From NCBI GenBank assembly GCA_015680685.1, contig MNCI01010386.1:221023-285022 (forward strand): 64,000 nt of DNA. Reading direction: 5' to 3'. The notes below the pieces were generated by a model, which was given only the letters and a program-made list of their open reading frames with translations, was not told the origin of the DNA and searched no databases. Positions 35,120 to 45,559 of the stretch are shown here, in pieces. The position numbers were made by a program, and so were the translations under genes. Numbering within the stretch: the first letter of the stretch is position 1; each line of letters opens with the position of its first letter. The stretch comes from Gnetum montanum (Eukaryota; Streptophyta; Gnetopsida; Gnetales; Gnetaceae).

Positions 35120-35470
35120 GTTGCCTCAATTATTCAATTATCATAGAAATCAACTTATGGATTCCATAAGGTCTAGCTTCACTCCATACATTCTTTGCTC
35201 CATCAAATTGAGCATCATTATCAAAATTCCAAGGTATTTCAAGTAGTACATCACATTTCATAACATCATGATAACTTCCAATTTTAAATTTTAAGGTACA
35301 TTGCTCTCTCACCTCTTGAGAGAAGTATCTTAATAACCAATGTACCTTGTAGGGTCTAAGATTAGAAGTAGTCACTAAACCTAATCTAGCAATTTCTCCA
35401 GAAGTAGTAACATTTTATGAGGCTCCCCCATCATTCATAATATGAATCAATTCTCTACTAATCAAACATC
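35120..35470 (-). pseudogene. Aspartic protease relic (chromovirus-like)
   Basis: The sense frame reads DGGAS near 35425, followed by GEIARLGLVTTSNLRPYKVH, then CDVLLEIPWNFDNDAQFDG (where active elements have LLGRPW). The D-G-G-A/S box is the plant chromovirus protease active site. Two stops interrupt it. Confidence 0.7.
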
Positions 35471-36495
35471 TATCCCCAATCCAAAACAATAATGTTTTTG
35501 GGATGTTTTCCTCTATTAATATTTTTTATAAATGCACAAGAATTTAATTTAAAAACTTCTTCAATTTTGAGAGGATTAGAATTAACTCTTTGAAGAGATT
35601 TTCTTAAAGTTTCCTCCAACTCCATGATTTGTGCATCCTTACCCTTGGCTATCTTGTAAAGTAGACATTTACATTGCTTGTGTTTCCATTTTTCATATTT
35701 GTAGTGAAACTTGGACAAGTTATTGTCTTGATCCTTGCCTCTTTTTCCTTGGTCCTTCTTGGCTTTACCCTTATTATCATCATTCTATTACTTCTTGTGT
35801 TGGCTTCCCTACTTGTTTTTAGATTTTGACTTGGAATCTACTTTGATTTGGATCCCTTGTTCTTTCCATTTGATGATTATTTTCTCATATTCCTATATCC
35901 ATTGGGTTTCTTTTCAAACTTGAGTGCCATATCATAAGTCTCATCAAGATTTTGTGACTCATAGAATAACAACTCCTATTGATATGTCATTTTGAGACCT
36001 CCAAGAAAGATTGAAGCTTGTTCATATTCCTCCCAATTTACCTTAGCTTAATGGAATAATTTACAAAATTTGATGTAACACTACTTTACATCTTTGTCTC
36101 CTTGTCTAAGAAATTTTATCTTCATGATTGTCTCTTGTCTCTGTAGAGATTGTTCAAATTTTCTTCTTAACCTATATTTCATCAAATTCTCATCTCTGAT
36201 AGGCTGATCATTTTACTACTAATGACTTTGGGACTCCTTTTTTCATCAAGTTGAAACCATATCTTCTAATCCAAATCTAGTAATTAATATCCTTAATTGA
36301 TTTGGTACCTCTTCGAATTTGAAATGCTTATCAAGTATCTCTAGCTAGTTTGTAAAAGTATTAGTGCCATATACACCATTAAAGGTCTTGAATTCCACAT
36401 ATGAGAGTCTTGTAACATTTCTAAATGCTCTAATGAGTGTCACTTTATCTTCATCATCAAGCCTTTCATGAGAAGAAGTTAATGTTGGTGATGGA
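35471..36495 (-). pseudogene. gag C-terminal relic (chromovirus-like)
   Basis: The knuckle at 35665-35706 reads HYKYEKWKHKQCKC, a CX2CX4HX4C finger whose first Cys is His and second is Tyr (TGT to TAT). Upstream text around 35900-36250 (Ser/Lys-rich, KFLRQ-type blocks) is too broken to assign. The N-terminal half of gag was removed by the copia-like insertion at 36496. Confidence 0.55.
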
Positions 36496-37736
36496 TGAGG
36501 ATCATTGAACTTATAAGGGGGGATAAATAAGTTCTCAAAACTAAAAATTAATTAGCCAAAGCACACATTAAATTTAATGTGTTCCCAAACTTGGGTAGTC
36601 CACACTTGGAGGATAGTTCACTAGCATACCTCTGGACTTTGTTGATCTTAAAATGTGGTTTAAAGGGTACCATACCTTGTACAAGCTCTAAGCTTTGCTC
36701 TAGAGTGACTCAAAGCCATGAATCCACTTAATTCCATAAGGTCCCAACAAGCTTAGAATGTGGTTTTCAAGATCCCAGAGCCTTTACAACTTGTGCTCTA
36801 CTTTGGAATGTTGTGGCACTACACCAACACTCAATTTCACAAGATCCCAACAAGCTCAAGGACAATGCCTTTTGACAAGAAGCACATCAACCCTACAAGG
36901 CAATGAAAGAGAAAAAAAATTACAAGGAAAGGATGCAAATAATTTTATTGATCCTTGTACTTTGAGGTACAACATCCTTTGACCACTTACAAGAATACAA
37001 AAAATAGTACAATGAGGTACAAGAATAATACAATGATGTATATAATGATTGCTTAATGTTGACACTTGATAGTTCATAATACTTAATCACTTCCCAATGG
37101 AATGAAGTCATATTATAGTCAATATGTTTTCAAAAACACCTTAGAATTCATGCAACGACTATCTAATGATCATTAGAGACATCTTCTTTGAGACTAAGAT
37201 TTCTTTCTGCATTAGACCTTTATTTTGGGAAGACATCTTCTCCACAGGAAAGACGTCTTTATGGAAATGTCTTTCTCACTGGAAAGAAATCTATCATTTT
37301 TCAAAGATGTATTCTTATGAGTAACCTTCAACTTAGCCAAGATGTCTATTATTTCTTGGAGATGTCTTTTCTTGATAGTAGATGTCTACTGTCTCTGCAA
37401 TATGTCTTTACTGATTCTCGTTCACTTTGGCCAAGACATTTACTGTTTCTTGAAGACATCTTTATTTAGTTTTCTTTTCACTTTGAAATCTTCATTCCTT
37501 GCACATGCTCTTGAACTCTTACATGCTTTCTTGAAATCTTATAGATTTCTTAATCTAAGTTCTTGCCCTATAAACACAACAACCAAAATACAAGCATCCT
37601 TGTTCTTCCATTTTCTTTAACGTTTTGACATACCAAAAGGTTAACAAGATATCCCTTTTTGGTAATGTCCAAAACTTAAGAAAATGGATTAGTCTAAGCA
37701 CAACATACATAAGTCTAAGCATAACATACAAGAACA
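36496..37736 (-). repeat. 3' LTR of the copia-like element
   Basis: Its plus-strand text TGAGGATCATTGAAC opens like the other LTR at 40959. Its sense start is TGTTCTTGTATG, next to a purine tract (sense AAATGGGGGAAAG, plus 37737-37749). It holds the phased array at 37177-37461. Confidence 0.85.
37177..37461. repeat. 20-bp phased AGACGTCT array, 3' LTR
   Basis: Octamers related to AGACGTCT begin at 37177, 37197, 37214, 37231, 37251, 37265, 37285, 37305, 37340, 37360, 37380, 37400, 37434 and 37454. Most steps are exactly 20 bp. The octamer at 37251 is the exact palindrome. The others are mainly AGACATCT or AGATGTCT, the two single deamination products. Confidence 0.9.
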
Positions 37737-39480
37737 CTTTCCCCCATTTTTGGACATGAATAAAAAGGGAATGAAGGAATCACAAAAAATTGCTAAGAAG
37801 ATAGATAATTGAAGAATAAGTATTTATGGAGAGTCATTGTAGAGTAATTCTTGTCACTCGTCATGGATAGACCTTGAGCAAAGGAATATTTTTCAAGCAT
37901 TTACAATAATGATTTAACATTTAGACATTCCATAGGGCTAATAAAATAAAATTTTTTATATCAAGCATAACCCTTTATCTATTCACCCCAAGATGCACAG
38001 CAGGTCTAGGATTTTCAATGAATATCCTATCTCAAAACCAAGGAGCCTTTTGAGTAATCAATTGAATAGTAGCTCCAGATGAACTATGCGAATTACAATA
38101 TACAAGAAGGTTTAACTCAAGGCTTTTTAGAAAAGATGATTTTCCATAAGAATGTAAAACCATACATATTCATATAATTAGAAAGGTACCAAATATATCC
38201 TCTTATAAGTGCTTATTAATGGAGCTAGCACCACATATTAACACAAGGTAGACTTTCTTAATGCTCCAAGGTAAATATTTAACAACTTTATGACAAGAAA
38301 GTAAAAACATGATACAAGATAAAGCAATATATTCTAACATCATAAATGTATAAAAGAGCAACCATAGCTAAACATTTATATATCCAAAAGAAGAAAAAAT
38401 GTCTATCTACATAGATATACTTTAGGTTTAATAAAAATAAATTGGAAACACTATTTTGAGTACCACTGAGAGTACTTGAGATTCTTAATGATGGGTACAT
38501 ATTTGCAATAAGGATCATAGGTACTTAAAGTGAATATAACCAAAAGAGATCTCAAGTTAGCTCATAGAAGTCTCAGGAGCATTTACCAATAAGTAATATT
38601 TTAATAAAATCATAAAATATTACTAGAAAAAGGCTCTCCTTTGCTCATTTTTTTGATGATGGAGAGTTGAAATGAAGTTTTGCTACTTTAGTACCTTTTA
38701 GTAAAAGCATCAAAGGGCTTCCCCTATATTGGTACCTCCTTGAATGATAATCGATCATTAGGTACAAGCTCTCCTCACAAAAGTGCAAATTCTAAAGATC
38801 TTTTTGGTTCAGCTTAATCTTTTCTCATCAAAGTGCCAACTCTACAAACCAATGCTAAAATCAACTGTGGAGACTAGAATCTCCTATTAGTACTGATAGT
38901 TCCTCTGAAAAAGGTTCTTCAAAGATTCATGATTTTTATCAAAGAAACCAATTTATAATATTGAATATTCAAAATAAATATAACAATGTATAGTTCATTG
39001 TGAATGTAACCAAAGTAAATACCCAATAAATTTAGTTCAAATAGCACATCACAAAATTTTAGAAAACCATGCTTATATGCACATAAAGAATACTATGAAC
39101 AATTATTTAAGGAAAAAATTCTCTTATAAGAGTTGATCAAGAGAAAAAATTCCTTATATGTCAAAAATAATTTAGAATTCATAAAATTTAGCAAGCAAGG
39201 AGATAGAAACTTACCTTGACTTACCTTTCTTGTAATTAAGAGTAGGAAGATGAATGAAGTTTGAGATGAGGTCCTCTATCATGAAGTACCTTCTTACCTT
39301 TTGGTTCACTTACATTAGATCTTTTTTATGATGACTCTATTTGATGATGTTCTTCATGATCACTTATTAAATCATTTGTGTATTTGAGGAAATTTTTAGT
39401 TCTCCATTTATTTTCATTCTCAACTATTGTTATCTGCAAAGTATTCTTACCAAAATCTTTTTAACAAGACCAAGCATCAA
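37737..39480 (-). other. Non-coding interior of the copia-like element
   Basis: I looked for protease, integrase (HHCC, DDE) and RT (YVDD) motifs on the minus strand and found none. Text is AT-rich with weak internal repeats (GATACCAAA / AAGTGCAA words at 38700-38850). Confidence 0.45.
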
Positions 39481-39489
39481 TCTTATTTT

Positions 39490-40875
39490 GATCATATAAG
39501 AATAAACAAGATTTTGTTTACTACCACAATTTATGCAAAAAAATAAATTATTATCCTTACAAATGACATTATCAAACTTGATTGTGTTGGTGCTTGAGCT
39601 TGTACCCTCTTGTAAGACTTTTTCTTTATTTTCATTCCTAGGTTGACTTTTGTGTATTTCTCCTCCTAGAAGATCCCTATAATCCTTGTTAAATGAGGTT
39701 AGCTATTGAATATAAGCTCTTATGTATGATATTTCTCCTTTTAACTTAGTGTGAATTGCATCAAATTTTCTATTCAAAAATTTCTTTACTTTTCTAATTA
39801 AGTAATGAAAGATGAGAATCTCTTCTCATAATTCACTATACCTTTCATCATTTTTACCTTGTAGATCATTAGTAGCTTGGGGTGAATCTTCCTCTATTAG
39901 AGCCATGCATATGAGTTGAGAATTTTCGTTCACCATCATCCCAAATTATGTTGAAGTTGCTCTTTTTCAATTCCTCATCATTGGATCTATTCTTTTTTTG
40001 CACCTTGATATTGCCAAGACATTTGAAGGCCATATGGCCTCTCCCTCTACAAATCCAACATTCTATAGAAGAGAAATCAATGTTAAAATTTAAAAAGTTT
40101 TTACCTCTTTCTTTATCATTGGAACTTTTTTGAGTTGAGCTCTTGCTTCTCCTTCCTATTAATCATTGAAGTTTCCTTGAGAGAAATGCAATCTCATCTG
40201 TGCTTCCCTCATCATGCTCATTGAGCTCATTCTCCTTGGAGGCAATCTTTAGAGCGATGGGTTTTTCTTAGATAGCTCCTTCACTTATGAGATTTATTTC
40301 ATAAGAAATGAGAGAACTTTGAAGCTCTTCAAATTTTAGAGTTGAAAAATCTCTAATTTCCTCCATGGTTGTGACCTTTGATTTGAACTTTGGTTGAAGT
40401 GCTTTGATCATTTTCATTATGACATTGCTCTCTAGTAGATCTTTGCCAATACCTCTAATAGCCACAATAAGATCATTTACTCTAGAAAATTAATCTTTTA
40501 TTTTCTCACCTTCTCTCATTTTTAGCTTATTATATGCACTTTGTAAAGCTAACAACTTTGATTATTTAACTATAGAGATTCCATCATAGGTAGCCTCTAA
40601 AGTTTGCCAAATTTCTTTGGCCATTTTACATTTCACTATTCTATTAAACTCTAATTTATTCAAAGCACAATATAAACAATTTTTTGTTATAGAGACAAAC
40701 ATGAGCTTATCTTTTCTTCTTAACTCCATTTGTTACAAGGCTTGATGGTTTCGGTAGAGCTGTCAACAAGCAAAGTGTAGCCTTTAAGGATGGACTCCCA
40801 AACTTCAAGCTCCATAGATTTAAAGAATTCTTGCATTCTAGATTTTCAATAGGCAAATTTGAATTCATTAAACAT
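39490..40875 (-). pseudogene. copia-type gag relic with two zinc knuckles
   Basis: The start is the ATG complement at 40873-40875 (MFNEFKFAY), 70 bp after the primer site. Early text has SMELEVWESILKGYTL. The 40465-40268 frame shows KMIKALQPKFKSKVTTMEEI followed by DFSTLKFEELQSSLISYEI, the UBN2-type gag core of Ty1/copia elements. A perfect CX2CX4HX4C knuckle CWICRGRGHMAFKC lies at 40019-40060. A second, decayed knuckle-like block CINCGSKQNLVYSY lies at 39496-39537 (His to Asn, last Cys to Tyr). Several stops and shifts. Gag would bind element RNA and form particles. Confidence 0.75.
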
Positions 40876-40944
40876 GGATGCTATTGTATAAGATGTTCTC
40901 TCTAGTTGTTCACTTTTGAAGTTGATGATAAAGAAGAGTACCAT

Positions 40945-40956
40945 GCTCTAATACCA
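40945..40956 (-). other. Primer binding site, initiator tRNA-Met type
   Basis: Sense TGGTATTAGAGC, one change from TGGTATCAGAGC, the usual primer site complementary to initiator tRNA-Met. Confidence 0.8.
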
Positions 40957-40958
40957 CT

Positions 40959-42128
40959 TGAGGATCATTGAACTTAGAAGGGGGGATGAATAAGTTTTCC
41001 AAATTAAAAATTAATTAGCCAAAGTACACATTAAATTTAATGTGGTTCCCCAACTTCAGTAGTCCACACTCAAAAGGTAGATCACTAGCATACTTCCAAA
41101 CTTTGTGTCTCTCAAAATGTGGTTTGAAGGATACCATACCTTGTACAAGATCTAAGCTCTACGTTGAAGTGATTTGATGCCAAAAATTCACTTAACCCTA
41201 TAAGGTCTCGACAAGCTTAGAATGTGATTTTCAAGATCTCACAACCTTTACAACTTGAGATTTGCTCTGGAGTATTGTGGTGCTACATCAACACTCAATC
41301 TTGTAGGATCTTGACAAGCTCAAGGAATTCCACAAGAAGCACATCAACCTTGTAGGGCAACAAAAGAGAAACAATAATTATAAGGAAAGGATGTAAATAA
41401 TTTTTTTGATCCTTGTACTTGGAGGTACAAGACACTTTGACCACTTATAACAATGCAAAATATCGTACAATGAGGTACAAGAACAATAGAATGATGTATA
41501 AAATGATTGCTTAATGTTGATAGTTGCTAGTTCACAATGCTTACTCATTTCTGAATGGAATGAAGTCTTCTTATAGTCAATATATTTCTAAAAATACCTT
41601 AGAATTCATGTGATGGCTATCTAATGGTTATTGAAGATGTCTTTTTCAAGATTAAGATGTCTTTCTACATCAGACCTTCATTCTAGAAAGACATCTTCTT
41701 CATAAAAAAAACATCCTTGTGTAGACATCTTCATGAAGACATCTTTCTCACTAGAAATATGTCTGCTATTTTTTAGAGATGTCTTCTTTTGAGCAAGCTT
41801 CAACTCAACCAAGACATCTACTATTTCTTTGAGATGTATTTACTTGATAGTAGACATCTACTATTTCTACAAGATGTCTTCACTGATTCTCCTTCACTTT
41901 AGCCAAGATGTCTACTATTTCCTGGAGATGTTTTTCTTTAGTCCCCTTTGCACTTTGAAATCTTCATTCCTTATCCATGCTCTTGAACTACTGCATGGTT
42001 TTTTGAAACCTTATAAATGTCTTAATCCAAGTTCTTTCCCTACAAACACAACAACCAAAATATAGGCATCCTTGTTCTTCCATTCCTACGTAACAACCAA
42101 AATACAAGCATCCTTGTTCTTCCGTTCC
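40959..42128 (-). repeat. 5' LTR of the copia-like element, outer end lost
   Basis: It aligns with 36496-37620. Its outer edge carries a 42-bp unit twice (from 42050 and 42092, AACAACCAAAATA...), present once in the other LTR. The final sense TGTTCTTGTATG end is missing. Confidence 0.8.
41635..41933. repeat. 20-bp phased AGACGTCT array, 5' LTR
   Basis: Octamers begin at 41635, 41655, 41672, 41689, 41709, 41723, 41737, 41757, 41777, 41812, 41832, 41852, 41872, 41906 and 41926. Steps of exactly 20 bp dominate. AGACATCT and AGATGTCT alternate irregularly. Spacers resemble ACTATTTCTTGG. Confidence 0.9.
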
Positions 42129-42189
42129 ATACACAACAAAGGGATAACTATTGACTAAAAGATAATAGAAGCTATTCAATGTATAGAAC

Positions 42190-42960
42190 AGTATATGAAT
42201 AAGAAAGCACTAAGTTCTTTCTTTGGAAAAGTAAACTTTGTTAGAAAATTCATACCAAGATTTATATAGAAAAAAAAAAAGACTCTTTCACAAATGTTGA
42301 AGTAAAAAAAAACCAAAAGATTACTTGAGGCTTTAGACCAAATCAAGAGAGCCATTTTAGAAGCCCCATATCTAGTGAAACCAAAGTTGAAAGTAGTTTA
42401 CTGGTTATATGCCTTTTCTTCAATAGACTCATTAGCTATAGTATTAATATAAAAAGATGGAATAGAAGAAAAACTAATTGAATTTTTCAATTACCAATTG
42501 AAAGGAGCTAAAAGAAATTACTATGAGCTTGAAAAAAAAACATTTGACGTGTTTAATGCATTAGGATATTTTAAGTATTATTTACAAAACACTATGATTC
42601 ATGTTATGAATATAGAGCTAGTCATAAGGGAATTTCTATCATAAAATGAAATTGAACTCAAAAGAGCTAATTGAATAATTAAGATTTACAAGTTTAGGTT
42701 TACTTTAGAAACATGTAAGATAGTAAGAATATGGGATTAGCTATAATGATGGTAAGAGAATATAGACAAGAAGTGTTAGCTCTTACTAAAATTACAAATT
42801 GGTATGACGACATAGTAAAATTTCTTACTGGATAAGAGATTTCCAAGAATATATCTAAGAGTAAAGAAGGAGCTTTAATAATCAAGATCAAGAAGTAAAT
42901 TTTCACTCAGAGAATTTTATATAGAAGATATTTTAGAGGTATGTTACTATAATTTACATC
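42190..42960 (+). pseudogene. Tat-like RT end and RNase H relic
   Basis: It begins KALSSFFGKVNFVRKFIPRF, the F-x-GKVNF-x-RRFIP block after the RT palm in Tat/Ogre-type elements. Then come LDQIKRAILEAPYLVKPK, IEFFNYQLKGAKRNYYELEK and ALGYFKYYLQN. The order matches the Tat-type RNase H region. The catalytic RT part is absent upstream; the edge near 42130 abuts the truncated copia LTR. Broken by several stops. Confidence 0.75.
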
Positions 42961-44060
42961 TAACCTAAAGATTGAACCAATTCTAAAGTAATTCTATAAT
43001 CATAAGGGCTCATATTATGAATCTTTTAAAATCATGATGCAACGTATATTGAGATATGATTTCTATTGGCCTACTACATATAAAGATCTATGATATATAG
43101 TTTTAACTTTCCATAAATGTCAAATTCATGGGTTGAAGCCAAAAAGGAGAATGCTCCATTGAAACCAATAATAATAGATAAACCTTTTCAAAGGTGGGGA
43201 TTAGATTTTATAGGAGCTATTACTCCATATAAAGTAAGGTATAGATTTATTTTAACAATTACTAACTATTTTCCTAAGTGTTCATAAGCTAAAGCATTAA
43301 GAAGAAGTACATTCTATGATGTGATTAAGTTTCTTAAGCAATATATCATATATCATTTTGGAATGCTAGAATCTTTGGTTACTCACAATGGCAAGGCTTT
43401 TCAATCAGTTGAGTTTGTAAAATGGGCTTTAGAAAAATCAATCTTACTCTATTCATCTTTGAATTATTATACACAAGAAAATGATCTAGTGGAATCCACA
43501 AATAAAAAACTAAATTCTTATATTAATCACTATATGGATAATAAGATAGGAAAATGGCATGAGCTTTTGCAAGGGGCTCTTTGGACTAATAGGATTCAAA
43601 TTGAAAAATTCATAGGGACTACACTATTTAGTTTGGTTTATGGGATTAATGCTAGAATAACTAACACAACCGTATCTTCAGTAGTAAAATTTATTAAACA
43701 TTATAGCCCAAAATCAAATAAGGAACTTGCCATGATGACTTTATTAATAAAAAGATAAGCTAAAATTGATGAAGCCTAAGATAAGCTCTTACAGAATGTG
43801 ACATTAATGAAAAGATGGTTTAATGATCAAGCGGTATGAAAGGCATTTAGGAAAGGAGATTTAGTTTTGTTGTTGAGAATTAATAGGAAAGGTAAAGGTA
43901 AAAAATTGTCAGCTAGATGGATAAGACCATTAATAATCAAACAACAAGTGGCCAAAATTACTTTCAAGCTTGCTTAATTAGATGGATAGGTGTTAAGATA
44001 TCCATTTAATGCCCTTCATCTAAGCCATTATTTTGGAAAACCACCCACTTAGAACATGGA
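42961..44060 (+). pseudogene. Tat-like integrase relic
   Basis: The zinc-binding part has ILRYDFYWPTTYKDL and HKCQIHGLKPK (43040-43150). The core begins PFQRWGLDFIGAI near 43185, then an open frame at 43321-43758 with FLKQYIIYHFGMLESLVTHN (Asp to His in the conserved DNG), NGKAF, then YYTQENDLVESTNKKL with the catalytic Glu, and ALWTNRIQIEKFIGTTLFSL. The C-terminus at 43860-44030 has GDLVLLLRINRKGKGKKLSA then LHLSHYF, matching the C-terminal module of Tat integrases. It has stops outside the 145-codon open frame. Confidence 0.85.
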
Positions 44061-44171
44061 TGAACAAAATTGTAAATATGTACATAGTATTTTATAACTA
44101 ATTTTTAAGGACTATTTAGAAGACTGAAGCTAAATTAAAACATTAATAAGCTTATCTTTTCACCAACAACT

Positions 44172-44732
44172 ATGGTTGAAAAATCAAGGCCAACAATAAG
44201 AAGAAGGTTGTTTGCAAATCCTAAGAAAGCTAAAATGAAAGCAAGGCCTTTCATCCCATATCTATCTATGTATTGTCCCAAGCATGTGTAAAGGATATAT
44301 TACAAGGTTATTACTTATGAAGCATCTGATAATTTCCCATTCATGACCTAGATTTTAGATGGATTTTCTATGCTTGCAAATGGTAATTCAATCCATATCC
44401 AAGAATGGGTTGAGTTTCCAAAATACTCAAATGTTTCACTAAGAAAGAACATTAATGAAGAGAGCCCAATTTAGAATTTCAATTATGAAGATATTTTAGA
44501 AAATTAGCACAAAAGAAACATTGAAGAGAGGCTCAAGAATCCAAAAAAGGAATAAGAAGAAGAAGAAGAAGAAGAACCTAAGGAAGATGAAAGTTTGGAA
44601 GATCCTAAGGAAAGGCAAGTTCATTATGGTGAAGTGCAAACTACTATACCTTCTTAAGTAATGACTGAACTTGAGTATGATGGAGTTGCAAAAAAAAAAA
44701 TAAAAATAAAAATGTTCTCAAGAAAAATATAA
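44172..44732 (+). pseudogene. Unrecognised reading frame directly after Tat-like integrase
   Basis: The frame starts at ATG 44172 (MVEKSRPTIRRRLFANPKK), runs 187 codons to TAA 44730-44732, and has six internal stops. All of them could be C-to-T or G-to-A changes (CAA, CGA, CAG or TGG origins). Composition: basic N-terminus (residues 1-35), mixed middle with IHIQEWVEFPKYSNVSLRKN, then an acidic Glu run near 44548-44570 and EDPKE repeats. No membrane segment. It begins ~110 bp after the integrase C-terminal module on the same strand, so it is probably part of the element. I do not recognise the family. Confidence 0.5.
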
Positions 44733-45559
44733 TCATTGTATAGTGCTAGCTAGTCTCATCAGCTTATTTTCAGATTAACCTATTTGAAACATCTTAGGAT
44801 TGAAGTTTTTTCATCCTTGTTTAGCCTTAAGCTATAGGGGTTTTATACCACAAAAATATATAAGCTTTATTGTGTCTGTACATATATGATTTAAAAAGAA
44901 AGGTTATGTTTATTTGGAAAACCTTTTATTGCAACAATGACCAATTTTGTGGAACAACAATGGATTCAAATTATTAGGCTTTATTCATTATGCAATGCCA
45001 TAAAAGGTTATTGGAGAATTATGGTATACTCACATGATGCGTATGAATTAGGATTTGTCATACCTTGTTTGTGCACCAAATTATCCCTAAGTGGGAGATA
45101 ATTTTAGGAGATGTTTTTATAGAAATGTTGAAAAGATTAAATTCATTTTGATCAAATTTTCTTCATGGAATGAAAGATTTTAGGGCTTATTTAAAACTCG
45201 GAAAATTCGATCTTGTTGATCATTTAAGCTTACAAAGTTTTAGCCAGTTTAAGGAGCTAGGATTTTCTAGTTAAATCCATCTTTTCATGAAAAATTAAAT
45301 TAGCTATCAAGGATTTAGCCAGTTTGTCCTACCTTAACCATATGCTCTTTTTATATGCTAGTTAAATATGAGATCTTGAAAATTTATTCAAAGAGCTTAA
45401 AGATTAGTTTCATATTAATATGTGACTAGCATTAGAATAAATGATTGAAAATAGAAAAACCTTATCCTTTTACGAAAAAGGACTTGCTTTGAGGTTAAAT
45501 TAATCCTTCAAAGTCATTTTAGATTGGTAGATTAGATAATAGAATTAAAGATTATCTCA
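44733..45559 (+). other. Tat-like 3' region, non-repetitive part
   Basis: AT-rich and without a supported frame. It leads from the post-pol frame into the repeat field. Confidence 0.4.

Larger units (their letters stand above)
31584..36495 (-). mobile_element. Decayed chromovirus-like Ty3/gypsy element, both ends lost
   Basis: The sense order from right to left is gag end, protease, RT, RNase H, integrase, integrase C-terminus, as in Ty3/gypsy. The DGGAS protease box and the NDNAFEINL / FNVA text after integrase are typical of plant chromoviruses; no chromodomain is visible. It is cut on the left by the Athila insertion (TSD ACCCA) and on the right by the copia-like element at 36496, and split inside by a solo LTR. 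All frames are broken. Confidence 0.75.
36496..42128 (-). mobile_element. Ty1/copia-like element carrying only gag
   Basis: Direct LTRs (36496-37736 and 40959-42128) bound a 3.2 kb interior. The primer site TGGTATTAGAGC lies two bases from the 5' LTR. A copia-type gag follows. No protease, integrase or RT was found, and the interior is too short for a full copia pol, so the element is non-autonomous. The right LTR lacks the last ~100 bp present in the left one, so no TSD can be scored (left flank ATGGA). Confidence 0.8.

Noticed and set aside
37177-37461. CRISPR-like regular array
   Set aside because: The repeat is only 8 bp with a 20-bp pitch, spacers are similar to each other, and the setting is a plant LTR.
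42050-42128. Cys-rich repeated peptide on the minus strand (EEQGCLYFGC twice)
   Set aside because: It comes from a 42-bp duplication at the outer end of the copia-like LTR; the other LTR has one unit and no frame.
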